64,000 bases of DNA from Aliivibrio_A sp016764915 (lineage in GTDB: Bacteria; Pseudomonadota; Gammaproteobacteria; Enterobacterales; Vibrionaceae), in NCBI GenBank assembly GCA_965224595.1, contig OZ245057.1:310001-374000 (forward strand), written 5' to 3'. The translations under genes and the position numbers were made by a program. Positions 36,087-45,775 of this stretch are shown one piece after another (position 1 is the stretch's first letter; every line of letters starts with the position of its first letter). The notes under the pieces are model-generated. The model saw nothing but the letters and a program-made list of their open reading frames with translations. It was not told the DNA's origin and ran no database searches.

Positions 36087-37136
36087 TTACCACTTCAGTC
36101 CAAGCATCATGCAGTTCAAACCACTACCTATACCTAGAAAACTGACGTTGTCACCTGGCTTTAAAAATCCATGCTCATGTGCCATTGCAGCGGTAACTGG
36201 TAGAGAAACACTACCCATATTACCCATCAAACGATATGTCGGGAACTCTTTACCTACAGGAATTTTCAGCGCGTTGAGCACCTGTTTACGGTTAGATGCA
36301 CCGACTTGATGACAAATGACTTTATCAACCTGATCAGTCACCCATTCACGTTGAGCTAAGAAATGCTCCCAAGTATCTTTAGCAAGCTTCACACCCTCTT
36401 TCAACAGTGTCACTCCATCGGTACGCATAAATTCACGATACAGTTGTGGTCCAACTTCTTTAAAACCCCATTCGCACAATTTATGGTGCTGAGGTGCCGA
36501 TAAGTGACTTGCTCCTAACAGCTGGTGTTGCCGTTGATTGTTCAGCTGTAGAGTGCCATCAGTCAGAATAACCGCTACAGCCCCAGAGCTTCCAGTCAAC
36601 GTCGCTAAAGATTGAGCGAAATTTTGCATGGTTGGTTCGGCAAGCATATGCTCTATCGTAATATCGACAATGTGCCTTGCTGACTCACACGAGACCACTA
36701 GCCCAGATTTTATCTGACCCAACTCAATTCGGTTCGCAATATCAAGAATTCCAGATAACACACCTAAACAGGCATTGCTGATGTCGTAAATAGCGGTATG
36801 GGTCGAAACACCCAGTTCGCCAGCAATTCGACATGCTGTCGCAGGTTCATGTTGATCACGACACACTCCGGTATAAACCACAGCGCCCAAATCATCGACA
36901 TTGATACCTGTTTCATCGATAGCTTTTCGAGCTGCTGCCAAAGCACCATCTGAAAGTTTGTGATCTTTTGGCCACCAACGACGCTCTTCGATTCCAGTCA
37001 AAGCAGCCAGCTGCCCCATCGGAATACGAAATTTTGTATACAGCGGCGCTAAACGAGATTCAAGCTCGGAACTGGTGACCACTTGAGGCGCCAGCTCATA
37101 GGCTAGGCTATTTATAAAAACGCGGGAATATTTCAT
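36087..37136 (-). CDS. oleA: OleA, head-to-head acyl-CoA condensing thiolase
   Basis: A 349-residue thiolase-superfamily enzyme that joins two activated acyl chains by Claisen condensation into a 2-alkyl-3-keto acid, the first committed step to long-chain olefins. Cys123 in DISNACLGVL and Glu97 in DQHEPATACR lie 26 residues apart, the same spacing as the catalytic Cys143/Glu117 of Xanthomonas OleA; KVICHQVGAS and LGIGSGLNC supply the thiolase His and Asn regions. The start MKYSRVFINS matches known OleA proteins. First gene of the leftward ole unit; its promoter region is shared with the divergent thioesterase. Confidence 0.94.
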   Translation of the reverse strand: MKYSRVFINSLAYELAPQVVTSSELESRLAPLYTKFRIPMGQLAALTGIEERRWWPKDHKLSDGALAAARKAIDETGINVDDLGAVVYTGVCRDQHEPATACRIAGELGVSTHTAIYDISNACLGVLSGILDIANRIELGQIKSGLVVSCESARHIVDITIEHMLAEPTMQNFAQSLATLTGSSGAVAVILTDGTLQLNNQRQHQLLGASHLSAPQHHKLCEWGFKEVGPQLYREFMRTDGVTLLKEGVKLAKDTWEHFLAQREWVTDQVDKVICHQVGASNRKQVLNALKIPVGKEFPTYRLMGNMGSVSLPVTAAMAHEHGFLKPGDNVSFLGIGSGLNCMMLGLKW

Positions 37137-37333
37137 GCAACAGTAATAATTAACTCGCAATATTAGACATAAGGCGCCCAATATTTAGTATTTTTAGGCA
37201 TAGGGCCGACATTTGAGCAAGAAACGGCTCAGGATTCAATAAAAACCACCAATTAAAGCTGTTTACGCCACTATTATTGCGTAGAATGTGACTTTTATGT
37301 TATCCAGCACAATAAAAAGAAATGTAGAGCAAT

Positions 37334-37735
37334 ATGACAACCGTTTATCATCACCCAGTACAAATATATTATGAAGACACCGATCACTCCGGTGTTGTTT
37401 ATCATCCCAACTTTCTTAAATATTTTGAGCGCGCCCGCGAACACGTTATAGATAGTGATAAGCTAGCTCAGCTTTGGAATGAACATGGCCTCGGTTTTGC
37501 TGTATATAAAGCAAACATGACGTTTCAAGATGGGGTCGAATTTGCCGAAGTGTGTGACATTCGCACTACATTCTCTATTGATGGAAAATACAAAACGCTA
37601 TGGCGACAAGAAGTATGGCGTCCAAACGCTACACGAGCAGCAGTAATTGGTGATATTGAAATGGTCTGTTTAGATAAAGAGAAGAGACTGCAACCCATTC
37701 CAGACCATCTTCTCAGCTCACTCTTGTCTAAATAG
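37334..37735 (+). CDS. Hot-dog acyl thioesterase, PUFA-cluster Orf6 type
   Basis: A 133-residue YbgC/4-hydroxybenzoyl-CoA thioesterase-type protein. The catalytic block is IYYEDTDHSGVVYHPNFLKY, with Asp in EDTD, followed by FERAREH. A thioesterase of this kind (Orf6) accompanies PUFA synthase genes in Photobacterium and Shewanella, where it can release fatty acids from thioester carriers. Here it stands between oleA (divergent, 197 bases) and pfaA (same direction, 432 bases), so it could hydrolyse acyl-PfaA intermediates or acyl-CoA. Ribosome binding site is weak. Substrate preference is unproven. Confidence 0.85.
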   Translation: MTTVYHHPVQIYYEDTDHSGVVYHPNFLKYFERAREHVIDSDKLAQLWNEHGLGFAVYKANMTFQDGVEFAEVCDIRTTFSIDGKYKTLWRQEVWRPNATRAAVIGDIEMVCLDKEKRLQPIPDHLLSSLLSK

Positions 37736-38167
37736 TCATTAAGGTGCACTGAATCTTTCGCTATTGATAACAGTTGCACCTCCGGTTTATCTCAAATATA
37801 TTTCAATATTCTCGTTTCTGTCATTATTTGAACAATTTTTTGTAAACTATTATTTTCATTGTAAAAAATTAGAGTATTTACCCTAAAAAGTTCATAATCC
37901 CTAAAAAAACATACAGTTATTAATCCCTCATTAATTTACACAATAAAAACCACTCTTTTACTCCGGTCAAATCAGTTATAAATTACCCTTTAGTGTGTTG
38001 TATCCAATGGCAGCCTCCAGTAGTCTAGCCAACAATTAATGGATTGAGATCATTATCCAACAATATTTCAATGTTGATTCAGGTTACTGAAAAGAGTCAG
38101 CAAATTGTTGCCGGACACTAAAGATCAAATAGATACCTAACCTCTAGGTATTCAGTGGAGACTCATA
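37736..38167 (+). promoter_or_regulatory. pfaA upstream control region with CAACAAT motifs and a leader hairpin
   Basis: A 432-base AT-rich space that should carry the pfa promoter. Three copies of CAACAAT occur near pfaA: direct at 38030-38036 and 38058-38064, inverted at 38104-38110. Immediately before the ribosome binding site is a 7-bp hairpin (38133-38151, ATACCTA / TAGGTAT) that may influence translation; GGAG then lies 7 bases before the ATG. A TATAAA at about 37977 could be a -10, but I find no good -35. No regulator gene of the PfaR type lies upstream in this window. Confidence 0.45.
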
Positions 38168-41100
38168 ATGAGCCAAGCACCAAAATCACCAGCTTCTTCA
38201 ACAGAGAATAGTGAAGAAGATTCTCGTCTTAACAAACGCCTTAAAGATATGCCCGTTGCCATCGTCGGCATGGCAAGTATTTTTGCCAACTCTCGTTACC
38301 TCAATAAATTTTGGGATTTAATCAGCGACAAAATCGACGCCATCTCCGACATTCCTGATACACACTGGAAAACTGAAGATTATTACGACGCTGATAGAAC
38401 AGCCGCAGATAAGTCTTACTGTAAACGTGGCGGCTTCATCCCAGAAGTTGATTTCAATCCTATGGAGTTTGGTCTTCCGCCAAATATCCTTGAATTAACG
38501 GATACCTCACAGCTTCTCTCCCTTGTCGTCGCTAAAGAAGTATTAGCCGATGCGAATCTTGCAGAAGGTTATGACAAAGATAAAATTGGCATTACCTTAG
38601 GTGTTGGTGGTGGTCAGAAGATCAGCCAAAGCCTAAACGCACGTCTTCAATACCCTATCCTCAAAAAAGTATTTGCGAACAGTGGCATCAGTGACGCTGA
38701 CAGTGAAATGCTGATTAAGAAGTTCCAAGACCAGTACATACATTGGGAAGAGAACTCATTCCCAGGTTCTCTTGGTAACGTGATTGCAGGCCGTATCGCT
38801 AACCGTTTTGATTTAGGTGGCATGAACTGTGTCGTTGATGCTGCATGTGCTGGCTCTTTAGCCGCTCTGCGTATGGCATTGAGCGAACTGGTTGATGGTC
38901 GTAGTGAAATGATGATCACTGGTGGAGTCTGTACAGATAACTCACCAACCATGTACATGAGCTTCTCTAAAACACCAGCATTCACCACGAATGACACTAT
39001 CCAGCCATTCGATATTGATTCAAAAGGCATGATGATCGGTGAAGGTATTGGTATGTTGGCACTTAAACGTCTTGAAGATGCTGAACGCGATGGCGACCGT
39101 ATCTACTCGGTGATCAAAGGCATCGGCGCTTCATCTGATGGTAAGTTCAAAAGCATTTACGCTCCGCGTCCATCAGGCCAAGCCAAAGCGCTTAGACGTG
39201 CCTATGATGACGCCGGATTTGCACCGCACACACTCGGGTTACTAGAAGCTCACGGTACAGGTACAGCTGCAGGTGATGCGGCTGAGTTTAGTGGTTTATC
39301 CACGGTGTTTGGTGAAGAGCTTGATACTAAACAGCACATCGCTTTAGGTTCGGTGAAATCACAAATCGGTCACACCAAATCAACCGCGGGTACTGCCGGT
39401 CTGATAAAAGCAGCGCTAGCACTGCATCATAAAGTACTGCCAGCAACGATTAATGTTTCTGAACCAAATCCTAAATTAGACATTAAAGATTCGCCTTTCT
39501 ACTTAAACACAGAAACGCGCCCTTGGATGCAACGCACTGACGGCACTCCTCGTCGTGCTGGAGTCAGCTCATTCGGTTTTGGTGGCACCAACTTCCACGT
39601 AGTATTAGAAGAGCACAGCACTGAACATCTACGTGGTGATAAATATCGTCAGCGTCAAGTTCCGCAAACTCTGCTATTTAGCGCTACAAATAAAAATGAA
39701 CTGCAGGCTCAACTTAAGCAGCTTTCTTCGGACCTATCGAGCCAATCGATTTCGTTTGAAACGGTAGTTGCAGATAATGCACTGCGCACGCTTGATAACA
39801 CTCATGCTCGTTTAGGTTTAGTGGCAACAACTGCGCAAGAGTTACAAACCCTAATTACACAAGCCGTCAGCTCGTTAGAGGCACAATCGGCTACTCACTG
39901 GCAGTTACCAAATGGTACTAGCTATCGTGACAGTGCATTTGTTACTAAGAAGTCTAAAGTCGCCGCACTGTTTGCAGGTCAAGGTTCACAATACCTAAAC
40001 ATGGGTCGTGAACTGGCGTGTTACTTCCCAGAAATGCGAGATCAAATTGCCCAGTCTGATCAAGTGTTTGGTGCTAACAACAAAACGCCGCTCTCTAGTG
40101 TGTTGTTCCCAATCCCAACCTTCAACAGTGAAGATGCAGCCACTCAACAGGCGGCACTGACCAATACAGCCAATGCACAAAGTGCGATTGGCGCATTGTC
40201 TATGGGTCAATACCAGTTAATGACTCAAGCCGGCTTTGCACCAGACATGGTCGCAGGTCACAGTTTTGGTGAGTTAACTGCTCTGTGCGCTTCAGGTGTT
40301 ATCTCACAAGAAGATTACTACCAATTAGCCTTTGCTCGTGGTGATGCAATGGCTGCAACGCCTGCTGAAGGTGATAGCGGTACCATGTACGCCGTTATTA
40401 TTGGCGAAGCCGCTGACCGTTCTAAAGTTGAAGCGATTACTGCCAAGTTTGATGGTGTTAGCATCGCAAACTTTAATGCACCCACTCAGCTGGTCATTGC
40501 AGGACCAACAGTCTCAGCTCAACAAGCAGCGGCATCACTTGAAGACGCTGGATTTAAAGCGATTTCACTGCCCGTTTCTGGCGCTTTCCACACCCCATTG
40601 GTTGGACATGCACAGAAGCCATTTGCTAGCGCGATTGAAAAAGTGTCGTTTACCAAACCAAGTATTGCGCTCTACTCAAATGCGACCGGTGCTCAGTACA
40701 AAAATGAAGCCCGCACCATTAAGAAAGAGTTCAAGCAGCACATGTTGCAATCGGTTCGCTTTAGTGATCAGTTAAGCGCCATGTATGACGCAGGTGCTCG
40801 ACTGTTTGTTGAGTTCGGACCAAAGAACATCTTACAGAAGTTAGTCGAGAAGACACTGGCGGATAAAGGCGAAGAGTTAATTGCGATCAGCTTAAACCCG
40901 AACCCTAAAGGCGACAGTGATGCTCAGTTCCGCCTAGCAGCAGTCCAGTTGGCCGTTGCTGGTATTGAGCTTAATAACATTGACCCTTATCAAGCTGACA
41001 TTGCTGCTCCAGCAGCGGTATCACCAATGAACATTAAACTTAGCGCAGCCAATCATATTAGTCCGGCGACGCGAGCAAAAATGGATAAATCATTAACAAC

Positions 41101-44100
41101 AGGTTCAGTAACACTTGAGAAAGAGGTCGTTGAAAAAGTGGTTGAAAAAATTGTAGAGAAAGAAGTGATTAAAACAGTAGTACAACAAGTACCCGTCGCC
41201 GCAGCACAAACTGCGACAGCAAGCCCTGCGATGGTCAATGCACAACCTACCCCTATCACTCATACCGCACCAGTAAACAGTGGCAGCTCATTAGATGCTT
41301 TCTTTACAGCTCAACAACAAGCGGCTGAACTGCACCAGCAATTCTTAGCGATTCCACAGCAGTACGGTGATACGTTTACCACCTTAATGGCTGAACACAC
41401 CAAAATGGCGGCGGCTGGTATTGCAATCCCTGAGAGCCTACAACGCTCAATGGAGATGTTCCACCAGCATCAATCTGAAACGCTAAAAGCGCACGCAAAT
41501 TTCTTAGCATACCAAGCTCATGGTACAGAAGCATTAACCAGCAGCTTAACTGGCGCCGTTATTTCAACGGCAGCACCCGTTTATCAGGCACCGGTAAATC
41601 AAGCGCCGATCACTCAAGTAACTTCAGCGCCTGCTCAACCAGCCGTTCAAGCCACACCGGTGGTCACTGCTACGCCAGCGCCTGTTGCTGCACCTGTTGC
41701 GGTCAAGCCTGCGCCGATTGCTCAACCAGTGATTACTCCGATTATCATTCCTGCACCTGTTGCCGCTCCTGAGACTGCAAACGCTGATGCAAAAGCAGTC
41801 ATGTTAGAGGTGGTGGCAGAGAAAACTGGTTACCCTACTGAGATGCTCGACCTTGAGATGGACATGGAAGCGGATCTAGGTATCGACTCCATTAAACGTG
41901 TTGAGATTCTAGGTACTGTTCAAGAGCAGATGCCGCACCTGCCTGAGCTTAACCCTGAAGATCTAGCTGAATGTCGTACATTGGGCGAAATCGTTAGTTA
42001 CATGAACAGTAAGATGGGAGCATCTGCACCTGTTGCTCAAGCTAGCAGCGGTTTAGATGCATCAACAGTACAACACACCATGTTAGAAGTGGTTGCGGAT
42101 AAGACCGGTTACCCGACTGAGATGCTTGACCTAAGCATGGACATGGAAGCGGATCTGGGTATCGACTCAATCAAGCGTGTTGAAATTCTTGGCACAGTGC
42201 AAGAGCAGCTACCTACTCTGCCTGAGCTTAACCCTGAAGACCTTGCTGAGTGCCGCACTCTGGGCGAAATCGTTGACTACATGAACAGCAAGCTTGATTC
42301 CACATCAGTTGCCGCGACACCTGCTGCTCAAGCACCCGTTGCAAGTGGTCTTGATGCATCAACAGTTCAAAACACCATGTTAGAAGTGGTGGCTGATAAG
42401 ACTGGCTACCCGACTGAAATGCTCGATCTAGCAATGGACATGGAGGCCGATTTAGGTATCGACTCCATCAAACGTGTTGAAATTCTAGGCACAGTGCAAG
42501 AGCAGCTACCGACTCTGCCTGAGCTTAACCCTGAAGATCTTGCTGAGTGCCGCACTCTGGGCGAAATCGTTGACTACATGAACAGCAAACTGGGTGCGGT
42601 TGCCCCTGTTGCTGAAGTGTTGGCAACAGCGCCTACAGCAACATCAAACAGTGGTTTAGATGCAGCGCAAGTTCAAGCGACCATGCTTGAAGTGGTTGCT
42701 GATAAAACCGGTTACCCCGCTGAAATGTTAGATCTTGCCATGGATATGGAAGCCGATTTAGGTATTGACTCCATCAAACGCGTAGAGATTCTAGGCACGG
42801 TACAAGAACAACTACCGACTCTGCCTGAGCTTAACCCTGAAGATCTTGCTGAGTGCCGTACTCTGGGCGAAATCGTTGACTACATGAACAGCAAACTTCC
42901 TGCGGCTTCATCAGTCTCTTCAGCACCAATCACAGCGGAAACACCGGCTGTTCAAGCTTCTGGTTTAGATGTGACTCTCGTACAGAACACCATGATGGAT
43001 GTTGTCGCTGACAAAACCGGCTACCCAGCTGAGATGTTAGACCTAGCGATGGATATGGAAGCCGATTTAGGTATTGACTCCATCAAACGTGTAGAGATTC
43101 TAGGCACGGTGCAAGAGCAACTACCGACTCTGCCTGAGCTTAACCCTGAAGACTTAGCAGAGTGTCGTACATTAGGCGAAATCGTCACTTACATGCAGAG
43201 CAAACTTGGTGATTCAGCAACAGTTGCTACTGCACCTGCTGCAATATCGGCACCTGCCACACCAAATGTTGAATTGCCTCCACACAGCGAGGTAGCACTA
43301 AAAAAGCTACCATCGGCGGATAAATTAACAGACTGCTTCTCAACCGACGGCTGTATTGTGATCACAGATGATGGACACAATGCTGGCGTTCTGGCTGAAA
43401 AACTAACGGCCAACAACCTAAACGTGGTTGTGGTTCGTAATGCGGCCTTATCTGTCGATGCTGACAAACAGCAACAATCTCCTCTTAACAGCGATATCGC
43501 GAGTTACCAGTTAAGCGGCAACAGTGAGGAGGCGATAAAAGCACTCATCACTGATATTGAGAAAAAACACTCTTCGATCTCTGGCTTTGTTCATTTACAG
43601 CCTCAAATCACCGACTCAAGCAGTGCTGCCGTTATCTTAGATGACTCAGCAAAAGAGAGTGTAGAGCACGCTTTCTTATGGGCAAAACTGTTACAACCAA
43701 CACTGACTAAAGCCGATACTAAACGTCGTAGCTTTATCACAGTGAGTCGTATTGATGGTGGCTTCGGTTACCTAAACCGCGACCTTTTGTTAAAAGCGGA
43801 TCTTAATCAAGCTGGACTGTCTGGTTTAACCAAGACCTTAAGCCATGAGTGGGACAACGTATTCTGTCGCGCACTTGATATCGCCCCAACCGTTGAAGCG
43901 AGAGACTTTGCTGATGCGATTGTTGCTGAGTTATTTGACGCTAACACTCGCGCTATCGAAGTCGGTATTAGTGAGTCAGGGCGTGTAGCACTGGTTGCTG
44001 GTGTAGCTTTAAACAAAACCGCAGCGGCAACCCTTGATGCTAGTGATAAAGTACTGGTAACGGGTGGTGCTAAAGGGGTGACCTTTGAGTGTGCTTTAAC

Positions 44101-45775
44101 CTTAGCCAAACAGTGCAAATCTCACTTTGTATTAGCGGGTCGCAGTCAGTTCATGACTCAATCTGAGTTGCCACAATGGGCTCAAAATAAGACAGAGAGT
44201 GAACTTAAAGTTTCTGCTATTGCTCACCTTCAAGCATCCGGTGATAAACCAACACCGAAAAAAGTAGATGCGCTACTGTGGCCTGTGTTGAGTAGCATTG
44301 AAATCAACAACGCCCTCGCCGCATTTAGTGACGCAGGTGCAACGGCTGAGTACATTAGCTTAGACGTTTCTAACCAGAAATCTGTTGCTAATACGCTGGT
44401 TAAAGTGACGGGAATTACTGGTCTTATTCATGGTGCTGGCGTTTTAGCAGATAAACACATTCAAGATAAAACCTTGGATGAACTGAATCGTGTTTACGGT
44501 ACTAAAGTAGGTGGTCTGAACGCGATACTCTCAGCGCTAGATAGCAGCAAACTTAAGCTGTTTGCTATGTTCTCATCAGCGGCAGGTTTCTACGGGAATA
44601 CCGGACAGAGCGACTACGCCATGTCTAACGATATTCTTAACAAAGCCTCTTTGCAGTTTTCAGCAAGGTTCCCGCAAGCCAAAGTAATGAGCTTCAACTG
44701 GGGTCCTTGGGATGGCGGAATGGTCAACCCTGCGCTGAAGAAAATGTTCACTGACCGTGGTGTCTATGTGATTCCACTACAAGCAGGTGCTGAGCTATTC
44801 AGTTCACAGCTGCTCAGTGAATCTGGTGTCCAGCTTCTGGTGGGTACCGACATGCAAGGCAACAGTGAAGAGAACAAGGAAAACAGCGTAAAAAAGCTTA
44901 ATGCGGAGTCTGTGCAGTCTGCAGAGGTTCCGCATCTAACTGATAAGGTGACGGTTGTACGTCACCTTGACCCTACAGCGTTACCCTTCATTGCAGATCA
45001 CTGCATTGCGGGTAACCCTGTACTGCCAACCGTCTGTGCCATCCAGTGGATGCGCGAGATTGCTGAGCAGCAGTTGGGCGCTGTGGTTGAGGTTCACGAC
45101 TATAAGTTATTAAAAGGCATTATCTTTGAATCTGATGAGGTTCAAGAGCTGACGTTAACACTAACACCTGACGGTGAAGGTAAAACGGCGGCAATGATTA
45201 CGAGCCAAGGTCGCCCTCAATACAGAGCAAGCTTAGTGGTTCCAAGCAAAAAAGTGAGCACCACCAAAACGTTTAAAAATGGTCAGGTTGTCACGACTCG
45301 TAATGAGCTTTACAGCAATGGTACTCTGTTTCATGGCCCGAGATTACAAGGGATAGAATCAGTACAACGTTTTGATGATGCAGGCCTGCTTGTTCGTTGT
45401 CACTTACCTGTAGTGAGTGAATCAGATTGCGGCGCTTTTGCACCAAGCCAACAGTTTGGTGGCAGTCAACCTTTCGCTGAAGATCTACTGTTACAAGCGA
45501 TGCTGGTATGGGCAAGATTACAGTATGGTGCGGCGAGTCTGCCTTCAACCATTGCTGAATTTCGTTCTCACCTACCGTTTGTCAGTGGCGATCAAGGTTG
45601 GATAGAGCTGGAAGTGGTGAAAACAACGGCGCGCTCGCTAATGGCTAATGTCTCTTTGTACCATCAAGATGGACAGTTAAGTGCCACAATGAACGGGGCA
45701 AAAGTCACGATCAGTAAATCACTTAATGATGCCTTTTTGCCTTCAACGGCAGCGGTAAAGGAGCCACTACTCTAG
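38168..45775 (+). CDS. pfaA: PfaA, PUFA synthase subunit (KS-MAT-5xACP-KR-DH-like)
   Basis: A 2535-residue iterative type I synthase subunit for long-chain polyunsaturated fatty acids. Order: ketosynthase (about 25-475, nucleophile Cys227 in VVDAACAGSLAAL); malonyl-CoA acyltransferase (about 590-900, Ser699 in AGHSFGELTAL); a Val/Glu/Lys-rich linker (EKEVVEKVVEKIVEKEVIK); five acyl-carrier domains with LGIDSIKR and phosphopantetheine serines at 1241, 1334, 1433, 1535 and 1638; ketoreductase (about 1950-2230, VTGGAKGVTFECALTL); and a C-terminal dehydratase-like hot-dog (LPFIADHCIAGNPVLP). Five carriers resemble Moritella and Photobacterium rather than six-carrier Shewanella. All expected catalytic residues are present. 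First gene of pfaABCD. Confidence 0.97.
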   Translation: MSQAPKSPASSTENSEEDSRLNKRLKDMPVAIVGMASIFANSRYLNKFWDLISDKIDAISDIPDTHWKTEDYYDADRTAADKSYCKRGGFIPEVDFNPMEFGLPPNILELTDTSQLLSLVVAKEVLADANLAEGYDKDKIGITLGVGGGQKISQSLNARLQYPILKKVFANSGISDADSEMLIKKFQDQYIHWEENSFPGSLGNVIAGRIANRFDLGGMNCVVDAACAGSLAALRMALSELVDGRSEMMITGGVCTDNSPTMYMSFSKTPAFTTNDTIQPFDIDSKGMMIGEGIGMLALKRLEDAERDGDRIYSVIKGIGASSDGKFKSIYAPRPSGQAKALRRAYDDAGFAPHTLGLLEAHGTGTAAGDAAEFSGLSTVFGEELDTKQHIALGSVKSQIGHTKSTAGTAGLIKAALALHHKVLPATINVSEPNPKLDIKDSPFYLNTETRPWMQRTDGTPRRAGVSSFGFGGTNFHVVLEEHSTEHLRGDKYRQRQVPQTLLFSATNKNELQAQLKQLSSDLSSQSISFETVVADNALRTLDNTHARLGLVATTAQELQTLITQAVSSLEAQSATHWQLPNGTSYRDSAFVTKKSKVAALFAGQGSQYLNMGRELACYFPEMRDQIAQSDQVFGANNKTPLSSVLFPIPTFNSEDAATQQAALTNTANAQSAIGALSMGQYQLMTQAGFAPDMVAGHSFGELTALCASGVISQEDYYQLAFARGDAMAATPAEGDSGTMYAVIIGEAADRSKVEAITAKFDGVSIANFNAPTQLVIAGPTVSAQQAAASLEDAGFKAISLPVSGAFHTPLVGHAQKPFASAIEKVSFTKPSIALYSNATGAQYKNEARTIKKEFKQHMLQSVRFSDQLSAMYDAGARLFVEFGPKNILQKLVEKTLADKGEELIAISLNPNPKGDSDAQFRLAAVQLAVAGIELNNIDPYQADIAAPAAVSPMNIKLSAANHISPATRAKMDKSLTTGSVTLEKEVVEKVVEKIVEKEVIKTVVQQVPVAAAQTATASPAMVNAQPTPITHTAPVNSGSSLDAFFTAQQQAAELHQQFLAIPQQYGDTFTTLMAEHTKMAAAGIAIPESLQRSMEMFHQHQSETLKAHANFLAYQAHGTEALTSSLTGAVISTAAPVYQAPVNQAPITQVTSAPAQPAVQATPVVTATPAPVAAPVAVKPAPIAQPVITPIIIPAPVAAPETANADAKAVMLEVVAEKTGYPTEMLDLEMDMEADLGIDSIKRVEILGTVQEQMPHLPELNPEDLAECRTLGEIVSYMNSKMGASAPVAQASSGLDASTVQHTMLEVVADKTGYPTEMLDLSMDMEADLGIDSIKRVEILGTVQEQLPTLPELNPEDLAECRTLGEIVDYMNSKLDSTSVAATPAAQAPVASGLDASTVQNTMLEVVADKTGYPTEMLDLAMDMEADLGIDSIKRVEILGTVQEQLPTLPELNPEDLAECRTLGEIVDYMNSKLGAVAPVAEVLATAPTATSNSGLDAAQVQATMLEVVADKTGYPAEMLDLAMDMEADLGIDSIKRVEILGTVQEQLPTLPELNPEDLAECRTLGEIVDYMNSKLPAASSVSSAPITAETPAVQASGLDVTLVQNTMMDVVADKTGYPAEMLDLAMDMEADLGIDSIKRVEILGTVQEQLPTLPELNPEDLAECRTLGEIVTYMQSKLGDSATVATAPAAISAPATPNVELPPHSEVALKKLPSADKLTDCFSTDGCIVITDDGHNAGVLAEKLTANNLNVVVVRNAALSVDADKQQQSPLNSDIASYQLSGNSEEAIKALITDIEKKHSSISGFVHLQPQITDSSSAAVILDDSAKESVEHAFLWAKLLQPTLTKADTKRRSFITVSRIDGGFGYLNRDLLLKADLNQAGLSGLTKTLSHEWDNVFCRALDIAPTVEARDFADAIVAELFDANTRAIEVGISESGRVALVAGVALNKTAAATLDASDKVLVTGGAKGVTFECALTLAKQCKSHFVLAGRSQFMTQSELPQWAQNKTESELKVSAIAHLQASGDKPTPKKVDALLWPVLSSIEINNALAAFSDAGATAEYISLDVSNQKSVANTLVKVTGITGLIHGAGVLADKHIQDKTLDELNRVYGTKVGGLNAILSALDSSKLKLFAMFSSAAGFYGNTGQSDYAMSNDILNKASLQFSARFPQAKVMSFNWGPWDGGMVNPALKKMFTDRGVYVIPLQAGAELFSSQLLSESGVQLLVGTDMQGNSEENKENSVKKLNAESVQSAEVPHLTDKVTVVRHLDPTALPFIADHCIAGNPVLPTVCAIQWMREIAEQQLGAVVEVHDYKLLKGIIFESDEVQELTLTLTPDGEGKTAAMITSQGRPQYRASLVVPSKKVSTTKTFKNGQVVTTRNELYSNGTLFHGPRLQGIESVQRFDDAGLLVRCHLPVVSESDCGAFAPSQQFGGSQPFAEDLLLQAMLVWARLQYGAASLPSTIAEFRSHLPFVSGDQGWIELEVVKTTARSLMANVSLYHQDGQLSATMNGAKVTISKSLNDAFLPSTAAVKEPLL
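41785..43205 (+). repeat. Five tandem acyl-carrier-protein repeats within pfaA
   Basis: Five near-identical units of about 280-310 bases; the phosphopantetheine serine codons start at 41888, 42167, 42464, 42770 and 43079. Cores (MDMEADLGIDSIKRVEILG and LPELNPEDLAECRTLGEIV) are almost invariant even at DNA level, while Ala/Pro/Ser-rich linkers differ. This is a coding repeat, prone to unequal recombination. Confidence 0.95.

Noticed and set aside
41785..43205. Regular repeats that could suggest a CRISPR array or an assembly error
   Set aside because: Units encode acyl-carrier domains with intact serines in an unbroken frame; five tandem carriers are normal for PfaA.
41053..44118. Several leftward open frames inside pfaA (for example 41053-41259 and 43807-44118)
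   Set aside because: They mirror strongly coding pfaA sequence, have no ribosome binding sites and give translations without recognisable structure.
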